Source: Azohydromonas sediminis (lineage in GTDB: Bacteria; Pseudomonadota; Gammaproteobacteria; Burkholderiales; Burkholderiaceae_C). From it: a DNA stretch of 64,000 nt. The first letter of the stretch is position 1. Every line of letters begins with the position of its first letter. Shown piece by piece: positions 18,596-25,989 of the stretch. A model generated the notes under the pieces. That model did no database searches and was not told the origin of the DNA. It worked only from the letters and a program-made list of their open reading frames with translations. The stretch is taken from positions 99,317 through 163,316 of the forward strand of contig NZ_QOAZ01000004.1 in assembly GCF_003574675.1 (NCBI RefSeq), read 5' to 3'. Both the position numbers and the translations under genes were made by a program.

Positions 18596-20389
18596 ATGAC
18601 CGTCACGCCGGCACAGATCGCCAAAGCGGCGCTGCGGCGCCTGGCGCTCGAGCGCCTCGAGCCCACGCCCGAGAACTACGCGCGTGCGTGGGCCGAGGAA
18701 GGCGGCGCGGCGGCGCCCGCGTTGCCGGCGCGCGCGCGCGCCGTCGTCGAGCGTCTGGCGCAGCGCGCCTGCGACGACGCCGCGCAGCGCGCCGAGCTCG
18801 TCGCCGGGCTGCTCGAGGGCCGCTGGGACGACGCGCAGCGGCTGGTCGAGCGGCTGGACGCCGGCCGCGGCTGGGCGGCGCTGATCGAGCGCGTCGCGCG
18901 CGGGGTCGAGCGCGGCGGGCGCCACTGGACCAATGCGCGGCGCAAGGACAGCCTGCAGCGCGTGCTCGACGGCAGCCGCCACGACGCGCAGCGGCTGCAG
19001 CAGCGTCTGCAGCAGCTGGTCACGAGCTGGGAGCACGATAGCGTCGACGATCCGGTGGACACCGGCATCGACCCGATGCTCGACCTCGCCGAGCCGCCGG
19101 CCGCGCCGACCGCCAACGCCGCGTCATCGGTGGCCAGCCTCGTGCCCGACGCACCGCCCGCGCGCTGCGCCGCCGCGCCCACCGCCGACGCCTGGCCGCC
19201 GGTCGCGCAGGCGCTCGAGTGCACCGTGCGCGCGGCGCTGCCCAGCGACGAACCGCGTCCCGCGGCGCTGGCCGACGAGCTCGCGCGGCTGGCCGCGCGC
19301 ATCGCCGACCAAGGTGCGACACCGGCGCTGGCCGCGGCTGTCGGCGCGGTGTGCGAGCGCGCGCGCCGCTGGCTCGGTCACCGGCACCAGCTCGTCGAGC
19401 AGCTCGCGTCGCTGTGCCGCGAACTGACCGCCGGTCTCGCCGACCTGGCCGAGGACGCGAGCTGGACGCAGGGGCAGCTGCGCGCCGTCGAGGCACGGCT
19501 GGATGGCGGAGTCAACGCGCGCAGCGTCAAGGCCGCGGCCGATTTGCTCGCGCACACCCGCGCCCAGCAGCAGCGCCTGCGTGCCGAGCGCGACCGCGCG
19601 CGCGACGCGCTGCGCACGCTCGTCGAGAAGCTGCTCGCGCAGCTCGGCGAGGTCGACGAGCGCACCGGCGGCTACGGCCAGCGCCTCGAGCGCTACGAGG
19701 CGCAGATCCGCGAGGCGACGTCGATCGACGACCTCGCCGGCCTCGTGCAGCGCATGCTGGCCGACAACCGCGAGGTGCAGGCCGGCGTGCACGCGACGCG
19801 CGAGCGGCTGCGCGCCGAGCACGCGCGCGCGGCCGAACTCGAGTCGCGCGTGCGCGCGCTCGAAGACGAACTGCGCCGGCTCTCGGACGAGGTCTCCACC
19901 GACGCACTGACCGAAGTCGCCAACCGCCGCGGGCTGCTGCAGGCGTTCGACATCGAGCGCTCGCGCGTCGAGCGCGCGCCGGTCGATGCCGTGCCGCCGC
20001 TGGCGGTGGGGCTGCTCGACATCGACAACTTCAAAAAGCTCAACGACACGCTCGGGCACGCGGCCGGCGACGTCGCGCTGAAGGCGCTGGCCGCGCGTGT
20101 GCGCGACGCGCTGCGCCCGTCCGACACGGTCGGGCGCTGGGGCGGCGAGGAGTTCGTCGTGCTGCTGCCGGGCACTGGCGTCGACGAGGCGCAGCAGGTG
20201 CTGACGCGGCTGCAGCGCGCGCTCAGCGCGAGCCTGTTCCTGCACGAAGGGCAGGAGGTGTTCGTGACCTTCTCGGCCGGCGTCACCGCGTGGCGACCCG
20301 GCGAGGCGATCGACGCTGCGCTCGAGCGCGCCGACGAGGCGCTCTACGAGGCCAAGCGCACGGGCAAGAACCGCACCTGCGTGGCTTGA
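18596..20389 (+). CDS. Diguanylate cyclase (GGDEF) with long alpha-helical N-terminus
   Basis: The 597-residue protein ends in a GGDEF domain (about 430-595): STDALTEVANRRGL, LLDIDNFKKLNDTLGH and an intact RWGGEEFVVLLP near residue 515. An inhibitory RxxD site is not obvious. The first 420 residues are Ala/Arg/Glu-rich and helical, with a probable coiled coil at about 300-425 (repeated LRAER and LESRVRALEDEL-like heptads). No membrane segment or known sensor is seen. It starts 18 bases after the REC-GGDEF-EAL gene and is probably co-transcribed, so three c-di-GMP or phosphorelay genes form one unit. Confidence 0.9.
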   Translation: MTVTPAQIAKAALRRLALERLEPTPENYARAWAEEGGAAAPALPARARAVVERLAQRACDDAAQRAELVAGLLEGRWDDAQRLVERLDAGRGWAALIERVARGVERGGRHWTNARRKDSLQRVLDGSRHDAQRLQQRLQQLVTSWEHDSVDDPVDTGIDPMLDLAEPPAAPTANAASSVASLVPDAPPARCAAAPTADAWPPVAQALECTVRAALPSDEPRPAALADELARLAARIADQGATPALAAAVGAVCERARRWLGHRHQLVEQLASLCRELTAGLADLAEDASWTQGQLRAVEARLDGGVNARSVKAAADLLAHTRAQQQRLRAERDRARDALRTLVEKLLAQLGEVDERTGGYGQRLERYEAQIREATSIDDLAGLVQRMLADNREVQAGVHATRERLRAEHARAAELESRVRALEDELRRLSDEVSTDALTEVANRRGLLQAFDIERSRVERAPVDAVPPLAVGLLDIDNFKKLNDTLGHAAGDVALKALAARVRDALRPSDTVGRWGGEEFVVLLPGTGVDEAQQVLTRLQRALSASLFLHEGQEVFVTFSAGVTAWRPGEAIDAALERADEALYEAKRTGKNRTCVA

Positions 20390-20392
20390 CCC

Positions 20393-20465
20393 CCGAAGCG
20401 CCTTCGGCCCCCCCACCCCCGGGGGGGCGCCGCCAGCGGACCGGCGAAGCCGGATCCGCGGCGGC
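20393..20465. terminator. Triple-hairpin element between convergent genes
   Basis: Three inverted repeats follow one another between the stops of the GGDEF gene and the convergent oxidoreductase gene. They are CCGAAG/CTTCGG (20393-20407); a C-run/G-run pair (20408-20427); and two 17-base arms, GCCGCCAGCGGACCGGC and GCCGGATCCGCGGCGGC, around a GAA loop (20429-20465). Folded together they would make a strong bidirectional stop even without a T run. From memory, similar GGACCGGC-GAA-GCCGGATCC modules recur as REP-like elements in Leptothrix/Rubrivivax-type genomes; only one copy is seen here. Confidence 0.5.
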
Positions 20466-20513
20466 TGCTGAAGGTGCACCGTGCCGGTGTAGCCCTGGCG
20501 CTTTCAGCGACCT

Positions 20514-21647
20514 TCAGCGCCGACGCACGCGCAGTGCGTGCGCATCGAGCCCCTCGCGCACGACGGCGTCGGGCAGCGGCCGCCCGGTGAGCAGCGCCGC
20601 GCACGCGGCGCCCATCGCGGCGCTGGTCTGGATGCCGTAGCCGCCGAGCGCGGCGAACCGGAAGAAGCCGGGGGCGAGCGGGTCGAAGCCGCTGACGGGT
20701 TCGCCGTCGGCGACGAACGGGTGCAGCCCGGCCCAGGTGCGGCGCGGGCGGCGGATCGTCATCGTCGTCGCGCACTCGATGCGGTGGATGCCCAGCGCGA
20801 TGTCGAACTCCTCGGGCACGACGTCGTGCGGCGCGACCGGGTCGGCGTTGGCCGGCGAGCCGAGCAGCAGGCCGGCGTCGGGCTTGAAGTACCAGCCCTC
20901 GTCGACGGCGGCCACGCACGGCCAGTCGCGCGTGTCGACGCCGTCGGGCGGCGCGAACACGAAGGCCGAGCGCCGGCGCGGCTCGATGCCGATCGCCGCG
21001 ACGCCGGCCCGCGCCGCCACCGCGTCGACCCACGCGCCGGCGGCGTTGACGACGGTGCGTGCGGCCCACGGGCGACCACCGGCGGTGAGCCGCCAGACGT
21101 CGCCGTCGCGCGCCAGCGCCGTGACTTCCGCGTCGCACACGAGCTGCACGCCGCGCGCACGGGCGCCGCGCAGGAAGCCCTGGTGCAGCGCGTCGACGTC
21201 GAGGTCGGCGGCCAGCGGGTCGAGCACCGCGGCGGCCGTCGTCTCGGGCCGCAGCACCGGCACGCGCGCGAGCGCCGCATCGCGGTCCAGCCACTGCGCC
21301 GGGCAGCCATCGTGCACGAGCGTGGCGTGCAGTGCGCGCGCCGCGTCGAGCTGGTCGGGCGTGGCCACGTACAGCGCACCGCGCGGGCGCAGCAGCGGTG
21401 TCGCCGCGAAGCCCGGCGGTGGCTGCTCGAGAAAGGGCCGGCTCGCGCGCGTCAGCGCGCGCACCTGCGGCGGCCCGTAGCTCTCCATGAACATCGCCGC
21501 CGAGCGTCCGGTGCTGTGGTGTCCCGGCTGCGCCTAGCGCTCGAGCAGCAGCACGCGCGCATGCGCGCTGGCGAAGTACGCGACCGACGCCCCGGCGATG
21601 CCGGCGCCGACGACGGCGAAGTCGTACGGCGGCGCGGCGGGGCTCAT
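20514..21647 (-). pseudogene. FAD-dependent (DadA-type) amino-acid oxidoreductase, interrupted by one amber codon
   Basis: Reading from ATG at 21647, the protein begins with a dinucleotide-binding motif VVGAGIAGASVAY and reaches LLLER. It then meets TAG at codon 38 (bases 21534-21536). The same frame continues without break as AQPGHHSTGRSAAMFMES through a normal oxidoreductase of 377 codons, ending GRPLPDAVVREGLDAH. Related proteins have a residue such as Glu before the xQPGxHSTGRSAA motif, so a GAG-to-TAG change explains the stop. The distal part could start at Met52 (21494) but would lack the FAD-binding fold. DadA-like enzymes deaminate D-amino acids or related amines. Sequencing error cannot be excluded. 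Confidence 0.85.
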
Positions 21648-21662
21648 CGGCGAGGTCGGGGG

Positions 21663-21750
21663 TGGCGGAAGCGGTGGGATTCGAACCCACGAACGGTTGC
21701 CCGTTGCCGGTTTTCAAGACCGGTGCCTTCAACCACTCGGCCACGCTTCC
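21663..21750 (-). tRNA. tRNA-Ser (anticodon UGA)
   Basis: On the minus strand an 88-base cloverleaf runs from GGAAGCG (acceptor 5' arm) to CGCTTCC-G-CCA. It has the D-arm GCCGAGTGGTTGAAGGC, anticodon stem CCGGT/ACCGG with loop CTTGAAA (anticodon TGA), a long serine-type variable arm AACGG-GCAA-CCGTT, and a T-arm with GTTCGAATC-like loop. CCA is encoded. It decodes UCA (and other UCN by wobble). It lies only 15 bases upstream of the interrupted oxidoreductase start and 17 bases downstream of apaH on the same strand. Confidence 0.97.
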
Positions 21751-21767
21751 CGCGGGCCGATTCTCGC

Positions 21768-22604
21768 TCACCCCTGTGCGGCGACGCCCGGCGCCAGCGC
21801 CTGCGCGCAGCGCACCTGCACGACGTCGCGCCGCCCGCCGTCGACGCGCACCGCGGTGAGGAGGCCGCCCCAGACGCAGCCGGTGTCGAGCGCGAGCAGG
21901 TCGGCGCGCTCGACCAGCCCGAGCGTACTCCAGTGGCCGAACGCGATCGGCGTGCCCGCGGTGCGCCGGCCCGGCGCATCGAACCACGGCACGAGCCCGG
22001 GCGGCGCGGCGTCGGCGCCTTCCTTGACCTGGAAGTCGAGCGTGCCGTCGGCGTGCACGAAGCGGATGCGCGTCAGCACGTTGATCACGAAGCGCCAGCG
22101 GTCGGCGCCTTGCAGGTCGTCGCGCCAGCGTGCCGGTTCGTTGCCGTACATGACCTGCAGGAACCCGGGCAGGTCGGGGTCGCGCAGCATCGCCTCGACC
22201 TCGCGCGCCAGCGCCAGCGTTTGCGCGGCGTCCCACGCGGGCGCGACGCCGGCGTGCACGAGCAGCCAGCCGTGCGCGGTGTCGGCCAGCGGCAGGTGGC
22301 GCACCCAGTCGATCCACGCGTCGCGGTCGGCATCGTCGAGGATGTCGCGCAGCGTGTCGGTGCGGTGTTCGCGGCGCACGCCGTGGGCCACCGCGAGCAG
22401 GTGCAGGTCGTGGTTGCCGAGCAGACAGGTCGCGCTGCTGCCGAGCGCACGCAGCCGCCGCAGCACCGCGAGCGACTGCGGCCCGCGGTTGACGAGGTCG
22501 CCGAGCACGTGCAGGCGGTCGCGCGACGGCGAGAAACCGATTTCGGCGAGCAGACGCGCGAACGCGTCGTCGCAGCCCTGCAGGTCACCGACGAGGTAGT
22601 GCAT
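21768..22604 (-). CDS. apaH: Symmetrical bis(5'-nucleosyl)-tetraphosphatase ApaH
   Basis: The 278-residue enzyme hydrolyses Ap4A to two ADP. The metallophosphatase motifs are complete: VGDLQGC (GDxxG), LGDLVNRGP (GDxxxRG), LLGNHDLHLL (GNHE/D), LLVHAGVAP and FGHWSTLG. The Gly-Asn-His-Asp and the histidines bind the two metal ions. Length equals the family (about 270-280). In many proteobacteria apaH lies near ksgA; here it sits alone on the minus strand between a divergent CorC-type gene and tRNA-Ser. Confidence 0.93.
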   Translation of the reverse strand: MHYLVGDLQGCDDAFARLLAEIGFSPSRDRLHVLGDLVNRGPQSLAVLRRLRALGSSATCLLGNHDLHLLAVAHGVRREHRTDTLRDILDDADRDAWIDWVRHLPLADTAHGWLLVHAGVAPAWDAAQTLALAREVEAMLRDPDLPGFLQVMYGNEPARWRDDLQGADRWRFVINVLTRIRFVHADGTLDFQVKEGADAAPPGLVPWFDAPGRRTAGTPIAFGHWSTLGLVERADLLALDTGCVWGGLLTAVRVDGGRRDVVQVRCAQALAPGVAAQG

Positions 22605-22713
22605 CGGCGCATTGTGCCGGCCGGGGCCGGCGCGGCTTCGGGGCTGGGCACGGCCCCTCTGCTACGCTGCGGTGGTGCTGACAGGCGCCCGGCCTCGACC
22701 GGCCGGGTCTTCG

Positions 22714-24033
22714 ATGGAGACGGCGCTGCTGGTGTTCCTGATCCTGCTCAACGGGGCGTTCGCGATGGCCGAGATGGGCCTGACGGCGGCGCGCAAGGCC
22801 CGGCTGCAGGTCATGGTCGAGACGGGCGACAGCGGGGCGCGCGCGGCGATGGTGCTGCACGACGACCCCACGCGCTGGCTGTCGACGGTGCAGGTGGGCA
22901 TCACGTCGATCGGGCTGCTCAACGGCATCGTCGGCGAGGCGGCGTTCGCCGAGCCGCTCGCGGCGTGGCTCGTCACGGCGCTGCCGCTGCCGGACCACGT
23001 CGCCGCTGTGGCGGCCACCGCGCTCGTCGTCGTGCTGATCACGTACGCGACGATCGTCTTCGGCGAGCTGGTGCCCAAGCGGCTGGGGCAGATGTACCCC
23101 GAGCCGGTCGCGCGGCTCGTCGCGCGGCCGATGATGTGGATGTCGACGGCGGCCAAGCCGTTCGTCGCGCTGCTGTCGGCGTCGACGCGCGCGGTGCTGC
23201 GGCTGCTGGGCATCAGCGGCCAGCCGCCCGGCGCGAGCGTGACCGAGGAGGAGATCGCCGCACAGCTCGAGGAGGGCGTCGGCGCCGGCGTGATCGAAGC
23301 GCAGGAGCACCGCATGGTGCGCAACGTGTTCCTGCTCGACGAGCGGCAGGCCGGCTCGATGATGGTGCCGCGCGCCGAGATCGTCTGGCTCGACGCCGAC
23401 GCCCCCCTCGACGACGTGCGGCGCGTGCTCGACGAGGCGGCGCACGCGCGCTACCCGGTGTGCCGCGGCGGCCTCGACGACGTGCTCGGCGTCGTGTCGT
23501 CGCGGCAGCTGCTGCGCCAGCTCGTGCGCGGGCAGCCGCTGTCGCTCACCGACGGCCTCGAGCCGCCGGTGTTCGTGCCCGAGACGCTGACCGGTATGGA
23601 GCTGCTCGAGCACTTCAAGGCCGCCGGCGCCGAGCTCGTGTTCGTCGTCGACGAGTACGGCGCGGTGCAGGGGCTGGTGACGGTGCGCGACGTGCTCGAG
23701 GCGATCGCCGGGGAGTTCAGGCCGCCCGCCGGCGAGGAGGCGGAAGCCTGGGCCGTGCAGCGCGACGACGGCAGCTGGCTGTTCGACGGCCTCATTCCGG
23801 CGCTGGAGTTGAAGGACCGCCTCGCGCTGCGCGCGCTGCCCGACGAGGATCTTGGGCGCTACAACACGCTGGCCGGCATGATCATGCTGCTGCTCGGGCG
23901 CGTGCCCGAGGTCGCCGACCACGTCGAGTGGCAGGGCTGGCGCTTCGAGGTGGTCGACATGGACGGCAAGCGCGTCGACAAGGTGCTCGTCAGCCGGCTG
24001 CCGGCGCTGCCCGACGACGAGGCGCGCGCGTAG
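22714..24033 (+). CDS. CNNM/CorC-family (HlyC/CorC) membrane protein with CBS pair
   Basis: The 439-residue protein has an N-terminal DUF21 membrane domain (about 1-200, three to four hydrophobic helices, with ETALLVFLILLNGAFAMAEM first). A tandem CBS pair lies at about 215-340 (MMVPRAEIVWLD, then VFVPETLTGMELLEHFKAAG). A CorC_HlyC transporter-associated domain lies at about 350-435, including ALRALPDEDLGRYNTLAGM. Related proteins are Mg2+/Co2+ efflux factors or Na+-driven Mg2+ exporters. The name hemolysin is historical. The ATG at 22714 begins the first membrane helix. Function in metal homeostasis is inferred from family. Confidence 0.88.
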   Translation: METALLVFLILLNGAFAMAEMGLTAARKARLQVMVETGDSGARAAMVLHDDPTRWLSTVQVGITSIGLLNGIVGEAAFAEPLAAWLVTALPLPDHVAAVAATALVVVLITYATIVFGELVPKRLGQMYPEPVARLVARPMMWMSTAAKPFVALLSASTRAVLRLLGISGQPPGASVTEEEIAAQLEEGVGAGVIEAQEHRMVRNVFLLDERQAGSMMVPRAEIVWLDADAPLDDVRRVLDEAAHARYPVCRGGLDDVLGVVSSRQLLRQLVRGQPLSLTDGLEPPVFVPETLTGMELLEHFKAAGAELVFVVDEYGAVQGLVTVRDVLEAIAGEFRPPAGEEAEAWAVQRDDGSWLFDGLIPALELKDRLALRALPDEDLGRYNTLAGMIMLLLGRVPEVADHVEWQGWRFEVVDMDGKRVDKVLVSRLPALPDDEARA

Positions 24034-24049
24034 CGCCAGGTACGAAGCG

Positions 24050-24892
24050 TCAGCGGGCGGCCGCCGCTGCGTGCGGCAGCGGCGGCCATGCCGACGCGTC
24101 GCCGAGCCGGCGCGACAGCGCCTGCGCGGCGCAGCGCAGCGCGGTAGCCACCGCGCCGTCCCAGGCGGTGTCGAACGCGGGCGTCGGGCCGATGCCGGTC
24201 AGCGACAGCAGCAGCCGCTGCTGCTCGTCGAACACCGGCGCGGCCAGCGCACTGACGCCGGGCAGCGACAGGTCGACGACGCGCGCGAGGCGCCGCTCGC
24301 GCACCGCCGCGAGCCGCGCGGGCAGCTCGGCGTCGAAGCGTGCGCGCTCGGCCGCGCCGTCGCCGGCGGCGGCGCGCTCGGCCGCCAGCAGCGGCGCGAC
24401 CTCGTGCCACGGCCGCCACGCGGCGAACAGCCAGCCCGACGCGGTGCCCGTCAGGCTCATCACGGTGCCGTGGCGCATCGCGACGTGCACCGGCGACGGC
24501 GGCGGCGCGACGCGCACGATCGTCGGCCCGCGGTTGCCCCACACGGCGATCGCCATCGTGTGGCCGAGCGTCTGCGCGAGCTCCTCGATGACGGGCGTGG
24601 CCAGCCGCACCGGGTCGAACTGCTGCAGGCTGATCAACCCCAGTTGCAGCGCCAGGGGCCCGAGTCCATAGTGGCCGCTGGCCGGGTCCTGCTCGATCAG
24701 CCCGAGCTTGCCGAAGCTGACGAGATACGGGTGCGCCTTGGCTGGCGCCATGCCGGCCTCGCGCGCGAGATCCTTCAGCGGCATCGGGCGGCCGTGGTGC
24801 GACAGCGCGAGCAGCAGCTGGCCGCCGACCTCGATGCTCTGGATCCCGCGCGAGGTGCGCCCGGGTGCGTCGGCGGGGGACCGGTCATCCAT
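24050..24892 (-). CDS. IclR-family transcriptional regulator
   Basis: The 280-residue regulator has an N-terminal winged helix (about 15-80): GIQSIEVGGQLLLAL, LKDLAREAGMAPAKAHPYLVSF, LGLIEQD. A C-terminal IclR effector domain follows, with HTMAIAVWGNRGPTIVR and LSLPGVSALAAPVFDEQ. The domain binds small acids, and IclR relatives such as HmgR control homogentisate genes in other bacteria. It is divergent from the MBL-monooxygenase-hmgA-fahA genes across a 130-base AT-rich spacer that holds a palindrome and a promoter-like sequence, so it is the likely regulator of that operon. Whether it activates or represses is not shown. Confidence 0.9.
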   Translation of the reverse strand: MDDRSPADAPGRTSRGIQSIEVGGQLLLALSHHGRPMPLKDLAREAGMAPAKAHPYLVSFGKLGLIEQDPASGHYGLGPLALQLGLISLQQFDPVRLATPVIEELAQTLGHTMAIAVWGNRGPTIVRVAPPPSPVHVAMRHGTVMSLTGTASGWLFAAWRPWHEVAPLLAAERAAAGDGAAERARFDAELPARLAAVRERRLARVVDLSLPGVSALAAPVFDEQQRLLLSLTGIGPTPAFDTAWDGAVATALRCAAQALSRRLGDASAWPPLPHAAAAAR

Positions 24893-24919
24893 CGGGGTGC
24901 TGCTTAGGTGGTTTTACTT

Positions 24920-24931
24920 ATCCGAATGGAT
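24920..24931. promoter_or_regulatory. Candidate IclR operator palindrome
   Basis: ATCCGAATGGAT is an inverted repeat (ATCC-N4-GGAT) that extends imperfectly on each side (7 of 9 bases in each arm match). It abuts the -35-like hexamer of the rightward catabolic promoter and lies 28 bases upstream of the divergent IclR start. Position just upstream of -35 would suit activation of the rightward operon and autorepression of the regulator. No binding data. Confidence 0.45.
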
Positions 24932-24960
24932 TAGACATTAGCGAACAAGATGACTAAGAT
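24932..24960 (+). promoter_or_regulatory. Putative sigma-70 promoter of the homogentisate operon
   Basis: TAGACA (24932-24937, 5 of 6 to TTGACA) and TAAGAT (24955-24960, 4 of 6 to TATAAT) are separated by 17 bases. They lie in an AT-rich patch that stands out in this GC-rich window. Transcription would start near 24967, giving a leader of about 56 bases before the MBL gene ATG at 25023. Confidence 0.5.
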
Positions 24961-25022
24961 CAACCCCGTAATTCAACTAAGTCAAATCGATTAACCAAGA
25001 CCGAGCCGCCGAAGGTGCCGAC

Positions 25023-25976
25023 ATGAGCAAAGCGTTCGCCTCGCAAGCCGACCTCGAGGACAAGAAGGTCACGTTCGAGCAGATCTCGCCGCACGCCTGG
25101 GCCTACACCGCCGAGGGCGACCCGAACACCGGCGTCGTGATCGGCGACGACGCCGTGCTCGTGGCCGACACGCAGGCCACGCCGGCGATGGCGGCCGACG
25201 TCATCCGCCGCATCCGCGAGGTCACCGACAAGCCGATCAAGTACGTCGTGCTGACGCACTACCACGCGGTGCGCGTGCTCGGCGCCAGCGCGTACCGGCC
25301 GCAGGAGATCATCGCGAGCCAGGACACCTACGACCTCATCGTCGAGCGCGGCGAGGCCGACAAGGCCAGCGAGATCGGCCGCTTCCCGCGCCTGTTCCGC
25401 AACGTCGAGACGGTGCCGCCGGGGCTGACGTGGCCGACGATCACGTTCACCGGCAAGATGACGCTGTGGCTCGGCAAGCTCGAGGTGCAGCTGCTGCAGC
25501 TCGGCCGCGGCCACACGAAGGGCGACACCGTCGTCTGGCTGCCGGGCGAACGCACGATGCTGTCGGGCGACCTCGTCGAGTTCGACGCCACGCCGTACGC
25601 CGGCGACGCCTACTTCCAGGACTGGCCCAAGACGCTCGACAACATCGCGGCGCTCAAGCCCGTCGCGCTCGTGCCCGGGCGCGGCGCGGCGCTGAAGGGC
25701 GAGGCGCAGGTCGCGCAGGGGCTGGCGGGCACCAAGGCCTTCGTCAGCGACGTGTGGGCCAGCGTGCAGGCGCAAGCGGCCGCCGGCAAGGACCTGCGCG
25801 CCGTCTACCGCGAGACCTACGCCGCGATGAAGGCCAAGTACGGCCACTGGGTGATCTTCGACCACTGCATGCCGTTCGACGTCAGCCGCGCCTACGACGA
25901 AGCGACGCAGCACGCCGACCCGCGCATCTGGACGGCCGAGCGCGACCGCGAGATGTGGGCGGCGCTGGAAGGCTGA
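25023..25976 (+). CDS. MBL-fold protein with altered metal-binding motif
   Basis: The 317-residue protein has the metallo-beta-lactamase fold pattern: GVVIGDDAVLVADT, VLTHYHAVRVLGA, LGRGHTKGDTVVWLP, MLSGDLVEF and LVPGRGAAL. The usual HxHxDH motif here reads His79-Tyr-His81-Ala-Val83-Arg84, so the Asp and third His are replaced. The final motif has Arg (VPGRG) where His is expected. The two-metal site is therefore probably incomplete, although His79, His81, the His of GRGH and the Asp of SGD remain. It opens the operon with the FAD monooxygenase, DUF2783, hmgA and fahA, and so is linked to aromatic catabolism. Its reaction is unknown. Confidence 0.82.
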   Translation: MSKAFASQADLEDKKVTFEQISPHAWAYTAEGDPNTGVVIGDDAVLVADTQATPAMAADVIRRIREVTDKPIKYVVLTHYHAVRVLGASAYRPQEIIASQDTYDLIVERGEADKASEIGRFPRLFRNVETVPPGLTWPTITFTGKMTLWLGKLEVQLLQLGRGHTKGDTVVWLPGERTMLSGDLVEFDATPYAGDAYFQDWPKTLDNIAALKPVALVPGRGAALKGEAQVAQGLAGTKAFVSDVWASVQAQAAAGKDLRAVYRETYAAMKAKYGHWVIFDHCMPFDVSRAYDEATQHADPRIWTAERDREMWAALEG

Positions 25977-25989
25977 TCCGCGCCCGTCG

